NCBI GenBank assembly: GCA_002104945.1
Contig: MCFH01000073.1
Coordinates: 62,001-126,000 of the forward strand
Reading direction: 5' to 3'
Origin: Piromyces finnis
Lineage: Eukaryota > Neocallimastigomycota > Neocallimastigomycetes > Neocallimastigales > Neocallimastigaceae
Length of the DNA stretch: 64,000 nt
Part shown: positions 33,417-47,015 of the stretch, piece by piece
Position numbering within the stretch: the first letter of the stretch is position 1
How the letters are laid out: each line of letters opens with the position of its first letter
The notes under the pieces: generated by a model
Seen by the model: the letters and a program-made list of their open reading frames with translations, nothing else
Databases searched by the model: none
Told to the model about the DNA's origin: nothing
Translations under genes and position numbers: made by a program

Positions 33417-36400
33417 TCAAGAATTTTCATGAAGATTTGATCTTGAAGTTTGTTTTTTATTCATATTAGAATATCTTTTCTTTTTTGGTTTTGCTGATAA
33501 TGGTGAATTAGGTGTGGGATTATTATTATCACTATTTTTACCTTTATTTCTAACTCTTCCATTGAAGGAATAGGATCTTCCAAGATTTTCTAATCTTGTT
33601 AACTTATCTTTATTTTTTTCACTGTAGGAATTGTTCTTTTTATGTCCTTTTCTTTTAGAATTCTTGTTATTAACATGTCCACTACCATGATGATTTTGAT
33701 TTCGCTTATTTTGGGTAGAAGAGGAGGCTTCATGCTGATGATGATCAATTGCATCAATAGACATGGCTTTTCTTGGCATTCGCGGATTGGATTTGACAAG
33801 ACTACTTTCACTCTTATTATGTAAAAGCTTATTTTGATGATGTTGTCCATGATAATTCTTATTATTATGTCCATTATGTCTGTAGTAGTTGGTATCATTC
33901 CTATTGATTTGAGAATAACTAACGGATTTAAATGGTGGACAATGTTGATCCTTATTACCGTCTTCTTCCTCTTCTTCTTCCTCCACCTCTTCATCATCAT
34001 CATCATCATCTATAGATCCTTCTATATTGGCCATATTATTAAGATCAGCAAAAATACTATCAATTTCTTCTTCATTATCACAGGTTTGAACTTTTTTAAG
34101 AAGTTGCTTGTATTTTTCAATTTCATTATTTATCACTTCATCATCTTCATCATAATAACTTAAATCTTCTTCAAATGGTTGTTCTTCTTCCTCTTCCTCT
34201 TCCTCTTCTTCTTCATCATCATCATCCATATTATTTTCTACTTTAACTTGTTCGTCTTCAACATCAATTTCAATATCATCATCTGCTTTATCTAATTCAG
34301 TAACTTCTCCTTCTTCTTCCTCTTCCTCTTCTTCTTCCCTTCCATCATGAATATTCATTATTTCCTCTTCTTCTTCTTCTTCTTCATTATAATAATCATC
34401 CTCTTGGGATGTTAAAATTTCATCATTACTATCTCCATTTGTCGTATAGTGTACTAAATTTCTATTATAGTTGGATTTTTTATTCTCTTTCTTATCCCAA
34501 TTCATTACATTTTTACTTTTGTTTATATGTTTTATTTTTTTACTTTCTTCATCCTCTTCTTTTTCTTCTCCTCCTACAGGACTATACATTTCTTTTTGAT
34601 CATAATCAGTGAATGATATCTCTGTAGAAAAATCATTTTCTTCTTCTTCTTCTTCTTCTTCACTAGGTTCTATAAAATAATCTTCTTCTTCTTTTCCTTT
34701 TAAATTTCTTTCTTCCATAATTTCATCTGAATTTTCATCTTCATATCCATTATTTTCATTATCATCTTCTGTTGTGTTAAGACCATCATCTATAATTGTT
34801 TTATATATATTCATTATAAAAAAAAAAAAAAAAACATGAATATTACTAACAGTATTATTATCCTTATTTTATTTTTATTTTAATTATTATTTGTTAGTGT
34901 TTTATTTTTTCAAAGTTACTATTTAATATAATCTATCCTATCCATTCTTTTTTATTGGTTTTTATTTTTTTTTTATTTTTTTTTTTTCAATATTTTTTAT
35001 TTATTATAAAACATTATGAAATATTTCAATCAAGATTTAATTATGTTATAGTTTTATTATTTAATTAATAATATCAATATACCATTTTATTTTTTACTAC
35101 TTAAATTTTTAATGAATAGATAGATAGATACGTAATAGCAAATAATAAAGAAATATTTATTTTATTTACCTGAATGGTAATGAAGTGATTTTTTTAAAGG
35201 TTTAGTAACATAATCACCATCATCATTATCTTCTTCCTCTTCTTCCGTTTCTTCAGCATGATTATTTTCCAATTCATCAGCATTTTCTTCATCTTCTGTT
35301 ATGGCTCTGTCACTTAATAAATAATCCTTAAATATCGAATAAATATGTTTAAATCTAAATATTTCTTGGCCAAAATTGATTTTATACTTTTTTAATCCAA
35401 AGATATATGGATAAAATATTTTTTCATTTTGTGGTTTGCTTTTAATCATTATAAATGTTTTTAAAAGTTTTCCATTTATAGTAAAAACAATCTTGTAGAA
35501 AATGTCACTTTCTTCATTCATTTTTTCATTGTCATCATTAAGATTGTAATAACCACATCCGAGAGTATCCCCTTCATGAAGTTTATATTTAATAGAGGAT
35601 ACAAATCGAATAGTTTTAGTTTCATCAATGACATTGGTAACCTCATCATCTAAAGATTCGATTGATTCTAAGAATGGATACATAATATTAGTGGCGTACT
35701 CTTTGTCTGTTGGATCACATTCACTGGCAACAAAATAAATAGTTTCGTTATGATATATTGCTGTATAAATTCTTTCTAATTCTTCAACCATACCAACATG
35801 AATCCATCTTTTTTTTTTTTTTATTTTATTATTATTCATGTATATATGTAAAATGAGATGAATTTAATTAAAAAGTATAAAATTTTTATTATTAATTAAA
35901 AAAAGGGTTTCATCAATAAAATTAAAAATAAATGAAAATATAAAAATTTAAAATTATATAAAAAACATATATATATATATATATATATAAATACATACGC
36001 ATTTTTATCTTTTGGATGACCAAAACCAATGGTTAATTCATAATATTGATTTAAATCATTAGGTATATCAATATCCTTGTTAAATATTGATTCTTCTTCT
36101 TCTGAAGTTTCACTTTCATCGGAAGAATATTTCCAATATTCAAAAAGCTCATATTCATTATCATTTAATTTATTTAATTCAATCGTTGGATCTTCCATGA
36201 TGATTAATGAAACTGGAATACAACCTTCTTGAGGATACTTTAATGGATTTAATGTACTACCAAAATGAATACCACATCCTTGATCAGATGATAAAGAAAT
36301 TGCTGGATACCATTCTTTTTCTGTATCAATTTCGGTGAAAGCAACGCCTAATGGTAAACCATTTTGATAATAACTAATTTCACCATTATCTAAATCAAGG

Positions 36401-39400
36401 ACTGTTGATATAATATCATTTACTACCCATGATTCTCCATAAGAATTCTAATAATAATGATAGTTGAAATAAAATAAAAAAAAATATTTAATATTTAATA
36501 AAAAACATTTTATTAAATCATTATAGATTAAAAAAAAATCTATAAACTATTAAATACTGTATATATATATCTTTAAAATTATTTGGATAGTTTTCTTTTT
36601 CTTTTATTTTTTTATTTTTTTTCCCTAAAAAAAAAATACATACATTTTTTGGATTTAATCCATGCCATTTTTTCTTTCTATGACCATCATAGGAATAGGA
36701 ATTTTCATCATCTTTATTTTATAAAAGTTATATATAAATTATTAGGTACTTTATTAATAATATATTCTTTTCCATGGTATTTAAAGAGTTTATCCATTTA
36801 TTTATTAAAATTCTATACAATAATAATTAATACCCTACCTCCAATACCATTTCCAGCTTTAGGATCAAAAACGGCATCTTTAGTGGCCCAACCAATTTGA
36901 ATAATACCATCTGTTTCAAGAACAATTTCATAAATGTATTTACCTTTGTGCTTTATACCATAATTGGATCTTATACTTTCAAATTTCCAGGAATCATTAC
37001 GAATTTTCCATTTACATACTGAAAGAACAGAGGATGATGTTTTATCCGTATCACTAAATTCAACATAATCCTTACATTTAGATAATTCTTCCAACGAATA
37101 ATTTGAAATCAAACTTAGGAATCTTTCAACATAGAAACTAACCTCACTACCTTCAAGAATATAGTTTAATACGGTTTGATAGGAGAATAATTCATTAATA
37201 AATACTTGTTTATCATCACCTATAATGTGTAAAAAAAGAAAAAATTCGTATTAATATTAAAGATTATAATAATAATATATATATATATTTTGGACATAAA
37301 ATTAATCATAGTTACATTTATCTGCACATAATGAGAGTGCTTGAATTGATTTTGCTGCTATTGTTTTATTTTCATTCAAGAGTGAATAAAGTAATGAAAT
37401 CATTTTTTCTTTTAATAAGAAATCTCTAAAGAATTCTATTTATTAAATTAATAAATATTTTAAGAATTCATAATACAATATATTAGTGAATACATTTTAA
37501 ATTTATTGATTCAAGAAAAGAAAAAGAAAATTAATAATATTTTTTTAGTAAAAAAAAAAAAAAAGATATTTTTTTTACCATATTGGAAGAATACAGAAAG
37601 AATGTTAAGAGCATCACAAGATAATTCATTTTTCATTTCATCTTTTGTTTTTAATTTTTCATTTTCATTGACTTCTTGTTCCGGTTCTTCTTCTTCTTCT
37701 GTATCTTCATTTTGATTATTATAATCCGTATCATAATCATTTTCTCTAGAACCTATATATTTCATATTATTTCCATAGTTGTCCATTTCATTTTCATCGG
37801 ATAAATTGACATCATTAGAATTTGAAAAGTCTTTGGAAGAATTTGACATTTCAGATTCTTTCTTACCATTATTACTATTTCCTTTTACTAGTGGTAATAC
37901 TAATAAATCTAATAGGGAACTTTCCAAATTTTCTAATGAATTTCTTATATTATCTGAATTGTTATAATCATCATCCCCGTAGAAAGATTCATCACCATAT
38001 TGTTCCATGAAATAATCAAAATAGGTAGATTTAATAAATATATGAAGGGTTTCTAATAATCCATGTAATGTATCAATTTCTTTATATTTCATTTCACTAA
38101 ATACTGGTGATCTTTTATTTTTTCTTTTCATTTCTTTTTCATCTATATTACAATCTTTGAATTTTTCTAATACTGGGGAGATTGGTGAAAATGGACCATA
38201 GTTATTTGAAACAGGAGAATCAAATGCATTACTTTCGTCATCATCGCCTGATTGAGGTGATGTTAATGGACTATTATTAATGTAATTTGGGAAGAATAAC
38301 ATAATGGATGATACAGTAATTGAAATAATTTTTTCAATTAATGGTAATACAAAGTTGAATGTAATAATATTATTGATTTCTTCTGATCTCTCATTTGATA
38401 CTAATTATAAATATATAGAGGTAAGAAATAAAAAAAAATTATTAAATAATAAATATTAAATTATATTGCATTGTTAAAACTACGTTTTAATTATATTACA
38501 TACTTTTTGAAGAAATAATAAGTAAAATTTTAGCTGATAAAATCATAACGTTTGTTTTTTCGCTTTCAAAAATTAAATATCTTAATTGTTCTAATGTTTT
38601 ATCTTCAATAATTTTATAAACACATTTTTCATCTAAATAAAATATTTTTATATAAATGTTATCATGTTTTATATTTTATATAGTATTAATATTTTATTTT
38701 TATTTAATATAAAAAAAAATCTTTTTTTATAAATATATAAAAAAAGTAAACAATGATTTACCAGCTACAGTAACTAAATTTAATAATAAAGCGACACCAG
38801 CATATTGTAAAATGGGTTCATTTGATTGACAATAAGTAATAACAACGGAATGGAATTTTGGATCATTAATAAATTCACTATTTTTATCTTTTAAAATTTT
38901 ATAATAGTAATAATAAAAAATAGAATTTAATAAAAAATTAAAATTTCATTTTATATAGGTTTAAGTTATTAAATATAAAAATAGAATTGTGATATATATA
39001 TACCTGAACTTAACATATAAACCAAAATATCAGTGATATGGAGGTTCAAATGAACATTAACTTCAGATGACAACATTAATAATGTGTTAACACCTTTACC
39101 CTTAATAAATTCCTCAGCACATTCTCCTATTGATATGAAAATTAATAAAGAAGAGTTTAGAATGATAAAAAAAATTTTTTTTTTGTTTATTATACTAAAA
39201 AAAGTAAAAGATATTAATTTTACCTAATCTTGATAAATCATGCAATAATAAAATTGTCCAGCATTGAACATCTTCATCATTTGAATTTAAGCAGGAAATT
39301 AATTTTTCAACAATACCTTGTTTTATCATTTCTCTTTGGAATTGCTCTTTACATTTAATAAAATATTTTTTTTTAAAAATTTAAAATTAAAATCAATCAT

Positions 39401-41122
39401 AAATAAAGAATAAAATAGTATTTAATAACTTACCATTGCCTACTCCTAAACATTTTAATGTTCTAATTAAAACTCTTGGAATAGATGCTTCATCATTATT
39501 TAAATGACTTAACATGATTTTTAATAATCCTTTAATATTTGATATTTCATTTCTTGCGATATCCTTCACAGCAAATTCATGAATTAAACCAATGGTCCAA
39601 TATACTAATTCAGTATCCTCTAATGGTAGTTGATATATTATAACAATATAATTATTATATTAATTTTTATATTAATATATAAAAATTAATATAAAAATTA
39701 ATATATAAATGAATTGATATTATTTATTTATTTATTTAGTATTATTTTTTTAATTCAAATATTTACCATTCTTTAAACATGACGATATTAAAGTTATTAT
39801 ATTTAATTTTAATAGTTCATTCAAATATTTTATAGATTCTTTATGTAAAAAAAATTATAATTTTAAAAGGATAATAATATAAAATAAAATAAATTAGTTA
39901 TTGGATAGATAATGGAAGGAATGTAATTTATTAATATAAATTAATTAGTTTAACGATTAATATTATATTTAAAAAGCTTACGTTCTTCATCCAATTCTGT
40001 TATAATACGAACAAGAGAATGGAAACATAATTTTTGCATACTTGTATTACCAAAGGTACGCCTTGCTAATTGGGCTAATAACTTTATAAATCCTCTATCC
40101 ACCATTTTATTATGAAGTTCCTCTGCAAAATAAAAAAAATAGCAAAAATTTTTAATTTCAAATAGGATTGTTTTAATAATTACTTTTTTTTTTTGATTAA
40201 AATTATTATTTTGGGTATGCTAATTAAATTTCGAAATATACCAGTTAAGGAGAGTTGATGTAAAATTAATAAAGTCCAATATTTTAAATCGTTATTACAA
40301 TTTGGAGTTGAAGATAAAATTCTATAGATTGAATCAAGAATACCATAATTTACAATAGCTCTTTTATTATCATCTTTATAAATATTTAAATTATTATTAG
40401 TATTTTTAAATTTGAATTTTTTTTTTTTATAAAGGTATTATTATACCATTTTCTTGAATAATATGGAAAATTGAAGTCACAACACTTAGTCGAAGATAAT
40501 TTTTTTTTTTATTTGCTAATAATTCAGTTAAAATTTTCAGTATGCCATGTTTTACCAAAATTGGACGATTTTCCTCTAATATTAATTTTATTATATTATT
40601 TATATTTTTTTTTAAAAAGGTATACAATATAAAAAAGAGTATAAATTCTATTATTATTATTATAATTAAAAATTATGGATAATTTTCATAGTGCTTTACC
40701 TTGTTTTGAAAGTTGTTGAACAGTGCATATAGCCTTTTTTTGTATATCATTATCCAAATCAGTTTTACATGCTTTTATAATATCTGGAAGAAAGTCATCT
40801 ATTTATTGTATATATAATTATACAATTTATAGTTTTATTAATACACCTATATTTTAATATATGTCATAATATGTTATACTATTTATATCAGGATAAAACT
40901 TTTTGACTTTTACCGGAAATTGCTCTATCTAAAAGAATTTTCATTGCACTATCTCTTAAGCTTACATTACTAGCTTTGGTTAATTCACTTAAAGCTTGTA
41001 AACTAATTTGGTCTTCAATTTTTGGATATCTTCTACTTTTTTTAATTTTATTTATATGATTTTCATTTGTTATCTTCTTTTTTGCTTTTTTAGCTTTAAA
41101 TATTAAAAATAACAATTATGGA

Positions 41123-41174
<52 letters not shown>

Positions 41175-41427
41175 GTATATTTTATATAATTAATAATGTA
41201 GTATAAAATACTCTTATATAATTTATTAAAAAGAAAATAATAATTCAAATACTTGTATTATCTTTATAATATTATTATAGTAATTATATGTTATTTTAAT
41301 TACTTGTTATATCCTTTGAATTATTTTTATTATATTCCGTCTTAAGATGATTTACTAGCCTGTACATCATTATTGTACCTATAAAGGCTGTGGAAAAAGC
41401 AATTTTCGAAGATGCTGAATTACTCAT
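33417..41427 (-). CDS. Large ARM/HEAT-repeat + SPRY protein with N-terminal membrane segment and acidic tail
   Basis: The start ATG at 41427 opens MSNSASSKIAFSTAFIGTIM, a short hydrophobic segment that could be a signal anchor. A basic KKAKKKI stretch follows, then about ten short exons (38.4-41.1 kb) of ARM/HEAT-type helical repeats. A long disordered, acidic exon (about 37580-38400) leads to helices (37316-37437, 36839-37219) and then a SPRY domain: IIQIGWATKD, SYSYDGHRKKKWHG (36644-36711), then GESWVVNDIISTVLDLDNGE and YYQNGLPLGVAF (35999-36447). The SPRY sequence resembles that of RNF123/KPC1, but no RING is present. A further globular part (35170-35807) contains WIHVGMVEELER. The final exon (33417-34789) is a Glu/Asp-run tail that turns into a basic, Asn/Lys-rich end. 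That exon belongs to this gene: donor GTAAAT at 35168-35169 and TAG acceptor at 34790-34792 join in frame. Function unknown; an adaptor for protein turnover or organelle contact would be a guess. Confidence 0.7.
41124..41169. repeat. AAT microsatellite in an ARM/SPRY gene intron
   Basis: About 15 AAT units in an N-terminal intron of the ARM/SPRY gene. Confidence 0.9.
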
Positions 41428-43210
41428 TTTTATTATACTGACTTATACTACACATATATGTATGAAAAATATATATTCCTGTTATAGAGAAACAAATTAT
41501 ATTTACTATACCGAAGTAATTTTTTCTTTTTTCTTTTTTTTTTTTAAATTTTTCTTTATATAGTTTATTATTTTTATTATTATTATTTTAATATATTTAT
41601 CTTTTCTTTAAAATTATTATTTTTTTAAATAGAATTCCAGTTGAATTTTATAAAAATGTCGTAAGACATTATATATTATATTACAAGGTTGATTTTTAAA
41701 TGAATTAAAAATTACTTAAAATGTATATGAAGAATTATTTAATTCAAATTTTATTATATATATATTTTTTATTTTTTGATAATTGAGACTTTTTTTATTA
41801 TTATTTTTTTTTTCATTACTTCTTTTTATTTTATTTTATTTTTCTTTTCTTTCTTTCTTTTCTTTTTTTTTTTTTTTTAAAAAAAAAACTTTTGTTTATT
41901 ATTTATTAAACATTTGATGTATTTGACACTTTTGAATAATTTTAATATAATCCTATTATGTACATAGAGTTAATAAAATTTCATATATATATATTTTTTA
42001 AAAAATATATTAATAAAAATATATATAAAAAAAAGAGTAAAATGTTAATAGAAAAGTATAATTTAATATTTTTTATTAGTGTAAAGTATATAAAAGAAAT
42101 TTAAATGAAATTTGAAATTAAATATAAACTTACCTCTACACTTTTAAAATAAAAAAAAAAAAAAAAAAGAATTATTTTTAATTTTAATAATTATAATTAT
42201 TTATTTTTTTTTTTTTATAAATTTTATAATTATTAAAGTTTTATCTTTTAAAAATAATAATTCTTCAAATTAGTTTATTATTATTATTTGTTATTATTAT
42301 TATTTCTAATGATTATATTAATGATTATTTCTAATGATTATGCTGAAATACTTATTTTTTATTAATAGTTATATAAAATATTCATATTTATTTTGGTATT
42401 AAAAAAAAAAGGTAGAGAATGATAATGATTAGAATAATTATTATATTTTTTAAAATTAATTTATAATTATATCTATTGAACCGCCTTTTATTATAAAATT
42501 TTCTATTATTATAATAGAATAACCAAATGTTGAATGTATATTTCTTTTTTTTTTTCTTTAAAAAAAAAAAATAAAAGGAATAATCGCATTTTGAATTTAT
42601 TATTAATTCCGATAATTAATAAAATTTTATATTTGTCCTAAAGATGGATAATACATTTTATTATGTGTAATTAAAAAAAATCATAAATTAATACATTTTA
42701 TTTATTACAATTTAAAATATAAATGATAGAGTAAAGAAAAAAAAAGTCTTCTTTTTCTTCTCCTCCTTCTTCTTATTATTATAAAAGTAATTTATTTTTT
42801 TAAAAAAGTATTTTATTTTTTTCAATTATTTACTTACATATTCATTTACTTTAATTATTGATATTATTTACATTTATAATTATACATTCATTTATTTATT
42901 AATAATTAATTAAAATTCTTTAATTAAATTTCAAAAAATTAAATTTTTTTTTAATTATTATTAAGAAAAAAAATTTATAAAATTTCATTTTTTTTTTTAA
43001 ATATATATTTTAAAATAACAAAAAATAAAAAAAAAAAAAAGGTAATTTAAAAAAGAAAAAAGAAAAACAACACTTTTAAAAGTAAAAAAAAAAAAGAATA
43101 CTTTATTTAAAATCAAATTATGAAATAAATATTAATATTATATTATTATTAAATATATAAATTTATTTTCAAAAAAAAAAAAAGTATATATATATAAATA
43201 ATAATTCAAA
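41428..43210. promoter_or_regulatory. Divergent upstream region of ARM/SPRY gene and RPN12
   Basis: 1.8 kb between divergent starts, so both promoters should lie here. Only A/T-rich sequence with poly-A/T tracts is seen. TTCTAATGATTAT occurs twice at about 42303-42343. I do not recognise a proteasome-gene control element (PACE, GGTGGCAAA). No coding sequence. Confidence 0.4.
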
Positions 43211-44871
43211 ATGTCATTAAACGAAGTCACTAAGCTTTACGAAACTCTTAACAAGGAATTCAATTCTTCCAATCCAAATTTACAAAAATGTGGTGAATTA
43301 TTAGGAAAATTAAAGGTATAAAATAATAATATTTTTGTTTGCATTCTATGATTTTGATAATATTTTTTTTTTAAAAAAAAAAGTTGTATTCATTTTATAA
43401 ATAATTATCAGTTTATTTATAAGAGTATCATCCATTTTATAAAATAAATTAAAATAAAAACATTAATGATATGAAATAAAAAATTTTTATGTTAAAGAAT
43501 GTTTTTTTATATTAAAAAAAAAGGAAAGATTGCTCAATGTATATTAATATTAATATACAATTCTATTCATACTAATTAATTAATTAATTAATTAATTAAT
43601 TATAGATCGCTATGATTGAATTTCAATTCCTTGTACCAGAAGGAGAAGCTCAAGATCAAAAAATTCTTCTTTTAACTAGTAAGGAATAGTTTTATATGAA
43701 TATATATAGTAGGAATAAGAGATATAAAATTGATTAATTAATGTCGACTATAATTATTATTTTATTTAATTTAAATAGGAGAAATTTTAGAAATTGGTGC
43801 TTTATGGAGTATTCGTGTTAAAGATATTCCTTCCTTTGAAAGATATATTGCTCAATTAAAAACTTATTACCATGACTATAGGTATAATAATTATATAGAT
43901 ATATTGGAAAATTTATTATTTTTTTTTTAAAAATTTCATTGTTAATTAAATAAATTATTATGTTATTTAAACCTCTTTATTAAAAAAAAAAAAAATGTAA
44001 TATCCAATAAATATGATATTGTGTATAAAAATTATAATATTAAATAATTATAAATTAGCAATTTACCACAATCTCAAAGAATGTATTCTATTATTGGTTT
44101 AAATTTACTTCGTTTATTAGCTCAAAATCGTCTTTCAGAATTCCATACTGAATTAGAAACTATTGAACCAGATCAATTAGTTTCAAACATTTACATTAAG
44201 CATCCAGTTGAAATTGAACAATGTTTAATGGAAGGAAGTTACAACAGAGTTTGGAATGCTAGAGCTAATGTTCCAGCAAATGAATATTTATTCTTTATGG
44301 ATATTTTAGTAGATACCATTAGGTAAATTTTAACTATTAATTAAAATATAAACCAAAGTAATAATAATATTAATAATGAATATTATTAAATTGATATGAT
44401 ATATATATTTATTTAAAATCATTAACATAACAATTAATAACCAATCAACCAACCAACAATAAATATACCATTATTATTAACATTATCAATACTAACCTTA
44501 ACAATAAAGAAATGACATTGCTAGTTGTAGTGAAAAAGCTTACTCAAGTTTACCACTTTCAGATGCTGCTACCTTATTATACTTTAATAATGAAAAAGAA
44601 GTTTTAGAATTTGCCAAAGAAGTAATTTTCTCAATTCTATATACTTTATTAATATCGACAACAACGTATTAATTATAAATAATGTTATTTAATTTACTAA
44701 TATTTTAAATGTATAATTATACAATTTATATATTAGCATAATTGGAATGTCAATATGACTGAAAAGAAAATATACTTTGTTAGTAATGATAAAAAGACTG
44801 ATGCCATTCCAACAAAGGATACTATTTCAAAGATTTTAAACTACGCTAGAGAATTAGAAAGAATTGTTTAA
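43211..44871 (+). CDS. RPN12: 26S proteasome regulatory subunit Rpn12 (PSMD8)
   Basis: Rpn12 is a PCI-domain subunit of the 19S lid and among the last to be added during lid assembly. Exons: 43211-43315, 43606-43678, 43779-43881, about 44060-44322, then two or three short exons to the TAA at 44869-44871. Recognisable blocks are [64 protein letters not shown], the PCI region [18 protein letters not shown] and [13 protein letters not shown], and the C-terminus [12 protein letters not shown]. The length of about 265 residues is normal for the family. The second exon is preceded by a TTAA tetranucleotide run (about 43574-43600) that runs into the TAG acceptor. No damage is seen. A LINE inserted about 0.6 kb downstream does not affect the coding region. 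Confidence 0.93.
43574..43601 (+). repeat. TTAA tetranucleotide run at an RPN12 intron 3' end
   Basis: Seven tandem ATTA/TTAA units directly before the ATAG acceptor of exon 2, occupying the usual branch-point region. Confidence 0.85.
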
Positions 44872-45485
44872 GGCGTAAAAAAAAGCGGAATATTAATAAA
44901 TAACAAAAAGTAATAACAACAATAGTAAAAAAAAAAAAAAAAAAAAAAAAAAACTCCAAACAATTCCAATAGTAATTAAAAATAATAATAATTTTATTTA
45001 TTATTCAATTCTAAAAAATCATACTCCCATAACATATATAAATAAAAAAATAAAAAAAAAAAAATTCGTAAAAATATATATATAATAAAAGCCAATTAAT
45101 ACAATTATTATTAAATTATTTTTTTATAACTAAAAAAAACACCAATTTATTCTTAATTGTTGTAAAAAGTAATTTTTGGAACCCTTTGTAATATTTAAAA
45201 AAAGGAGTTATAATAAATAACAAAAAAAAAAAAAAATAATAAAAAAAATAAAATAAGAATAAAAATAAAATAAAAAAAAGTATAATAATAGTCAGTGAAC
45301 AGAGATAATGAATAGTGAATAGAAAAAATTATAAAGTAAATAATTTTTCATAATTAGTAAAAAAAAAAAAAAAACTAATGTGATCTATGTGATTTATATG
45401 TTTTCTATTATTGATAATTTTTGTGTATATTTTAATCTTAGTATGTATGTTACATATTTATATATAATTTATGGTAATATTTTTT
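44872..45485. other. RPN12 3' flank up to the LINE
   Basis: A/T-rich, with poly-A at about 44929-44952 and several shorter A runs. No gene is seen. Base composition changes abruptly at about 45486, where the LINE begins. Confidence 0.6.
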
Positions 45486-45733
45486 CCCTCTTGGGAACGT
45501 GCCTTCATTTATTTAATAAATGTAGTTTCTCAAGGGGGTCTACTCATGCTCATGGTACTGAGAGAGTAGAAAGAATTAAATCCAAGTATTGCGCAATGGA
45601 TGCTTGGTGCCCTCTTGGGTACGTGCCTTCATTTATTTAATAAATGTAGTTTCTCAAGGGGGTCTACTCATGCTCATGGTACTGAGAGAGTAGGAAGAAT
45701 TAAATCCAAGTATTGCGCAATGGATACTTGGTT
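45486..45733 (+). repeat. Two tandem 124-bp monomers at the LINE 5' end
   Basis: Copy 1 is 45486-45609 and copy 2 is 45610-45733; I count about four differences. Each holds an 8-bp palindrome with a one-base centre (CATTTATT-T-AATAAATG, 45506-45522 in copy 1), flanked by an imperfect outer stem (CCCTCTTGGGAAC with GTTTCTCAAGGGGG), and a GCTCATGGTACTGAG motif. This motif occurs a third time at 45765-45780 as GCTCATGGTACTGAGC, downstream of copy 2. Tandem monomers at LINE 5' ends usually carry the internal promoter. Confidence 0.93.
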
Positions 45734-47015
45734 AGTCTTTATTTGGAAATATTATTAGGACTAAGCTCATGGTACTGAGCGAACAGAGTTGATAATTTGA
45801 GTGTTAGTTGTTATATCATATATCCCTTACACCTTCAACTTATTTTTTAGATAGTAGTTGCTTTAACAACTTTTATAACATATTATTTTAAACTTAAAAT
45901 TGTTTGATTCGGTAGTATTAAATACTGATTTTGAATATTTCTTGATTTCATTTTTATTTTAGCTTTCATCGATAATTTGTTATCCCAGTTTACTACTTAT
46001 TCTCTTTGTTCTTTTATTCCTTTTTTATTCTTTATATGTTGATTAGTCAGATAGTTTTGTTTTTTCAGTTAGTTGGTTATTCCTTTCATTTATTCTTGAG
46101 TTTCGTGTGGGGTGCAGCTTTCATTACTATAATCATATTTAATCTTTTATTTTTTCTATTTTTATTATTTTCGAGGGGCGCGGCTTTTTTTATTTTTCCT
46201 TTATGATTTTATATGATTCTAGTAATATCTTTTTTTATTTCTTATTTTTTTGTAACTCTAGATTTTCCAAGGAATCTCTTTTTTACTAATATTCTTTTGT
46301 ATACTTTTTCTATCTCTTTTCTATATATATATATTTCTTATACTCTATATTATATGTATATTTATATATATGTATAACTTAATTAGGTTTATTATGGACT
46401 ATTATGGTAAGTATTAACACCTTTTTTTCTTTAACATTTCTATTATCAAAGCTTCTATCCTGGAAAATCGAGTATTCTATTTTTATATTGTAAATACTAC
46501 TCTTGTTTCAATTTTATCTTTAAAAAAAAAAAAAATTTTTTTATTATGTTTACCCAAAATTCTTCAACTTTTTTTCCATTATTTTTGATATAACAACTTT
46601 TCACTCTTATTATCTCTCTACCTTACAACATAAACAACCTATATGAATGTTCAATTTCAACAATCAGAATCAACACAATACAATAATCATCCAATAAATT
46701 ATACAATTCTTATTAATATAAAGAGCTTTCAAAATACAGTTATAATACAGAAATCCAAAGTGATAGATATTCAAAATTTATCTTCCCGTTTAAAGTCTTC
46801 AGTAGAGTTAGAACTAAGTTTGTCAACAACTTAGCCACTTTTCCAGTTATAAATTTAAAATATTGTTTGACAAATAATCCACTTGCTATATATTATATCC
46901 GTCTTTACTATTATTATTTATATTTTACTATATATTTTATTTCATTATCTTATTTATATCATTATATCAATACTTCAAACTATTAATATCTATTGTCATA
47001 ATAAGTTCTTTCAAA
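45734..47015 (+). other. LINE leader region, no clear ORF1
   Basis: 1.28 kb between the monomers and the main ORF. It holds a third copy of the GCTCATGGTACTGAG motif and two short frames: 46006-46206 (66 codons, very hydrophobic) and 46643-46834 (63 codons, Ser/Gln/Asn-rich). Neither resembles a known ORF1 protein. The start of the main ORF follows a run of A/T-rich sequence. Confidence 0.5.

Noticed and set aside
34690-34814. Separate acidic-protein gene starting at the ATG at 34814
   Set aside because: That ATG lies inside the intron; the TAG at 34790-34792 and the upstream donor at 35168 join the exon in frame to the SPRY gene.
45541-45733. Possible pol III B-box (GAATTAAATCC) in the LINE monomers, suggesting a tRNA-derived SINE
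   Set aside because: The match to GGTTCGAATCC is weak, no A-box is convincing at the right distance, and no cloverleaf can be formed.
46006-46206. Hydrophobic 66-codon frame in the LINE leader as an ORF1 or env-like protein
   Set aside because: It is T-rich low-complexity sequence with no recognisable domain or Cys/His motif.
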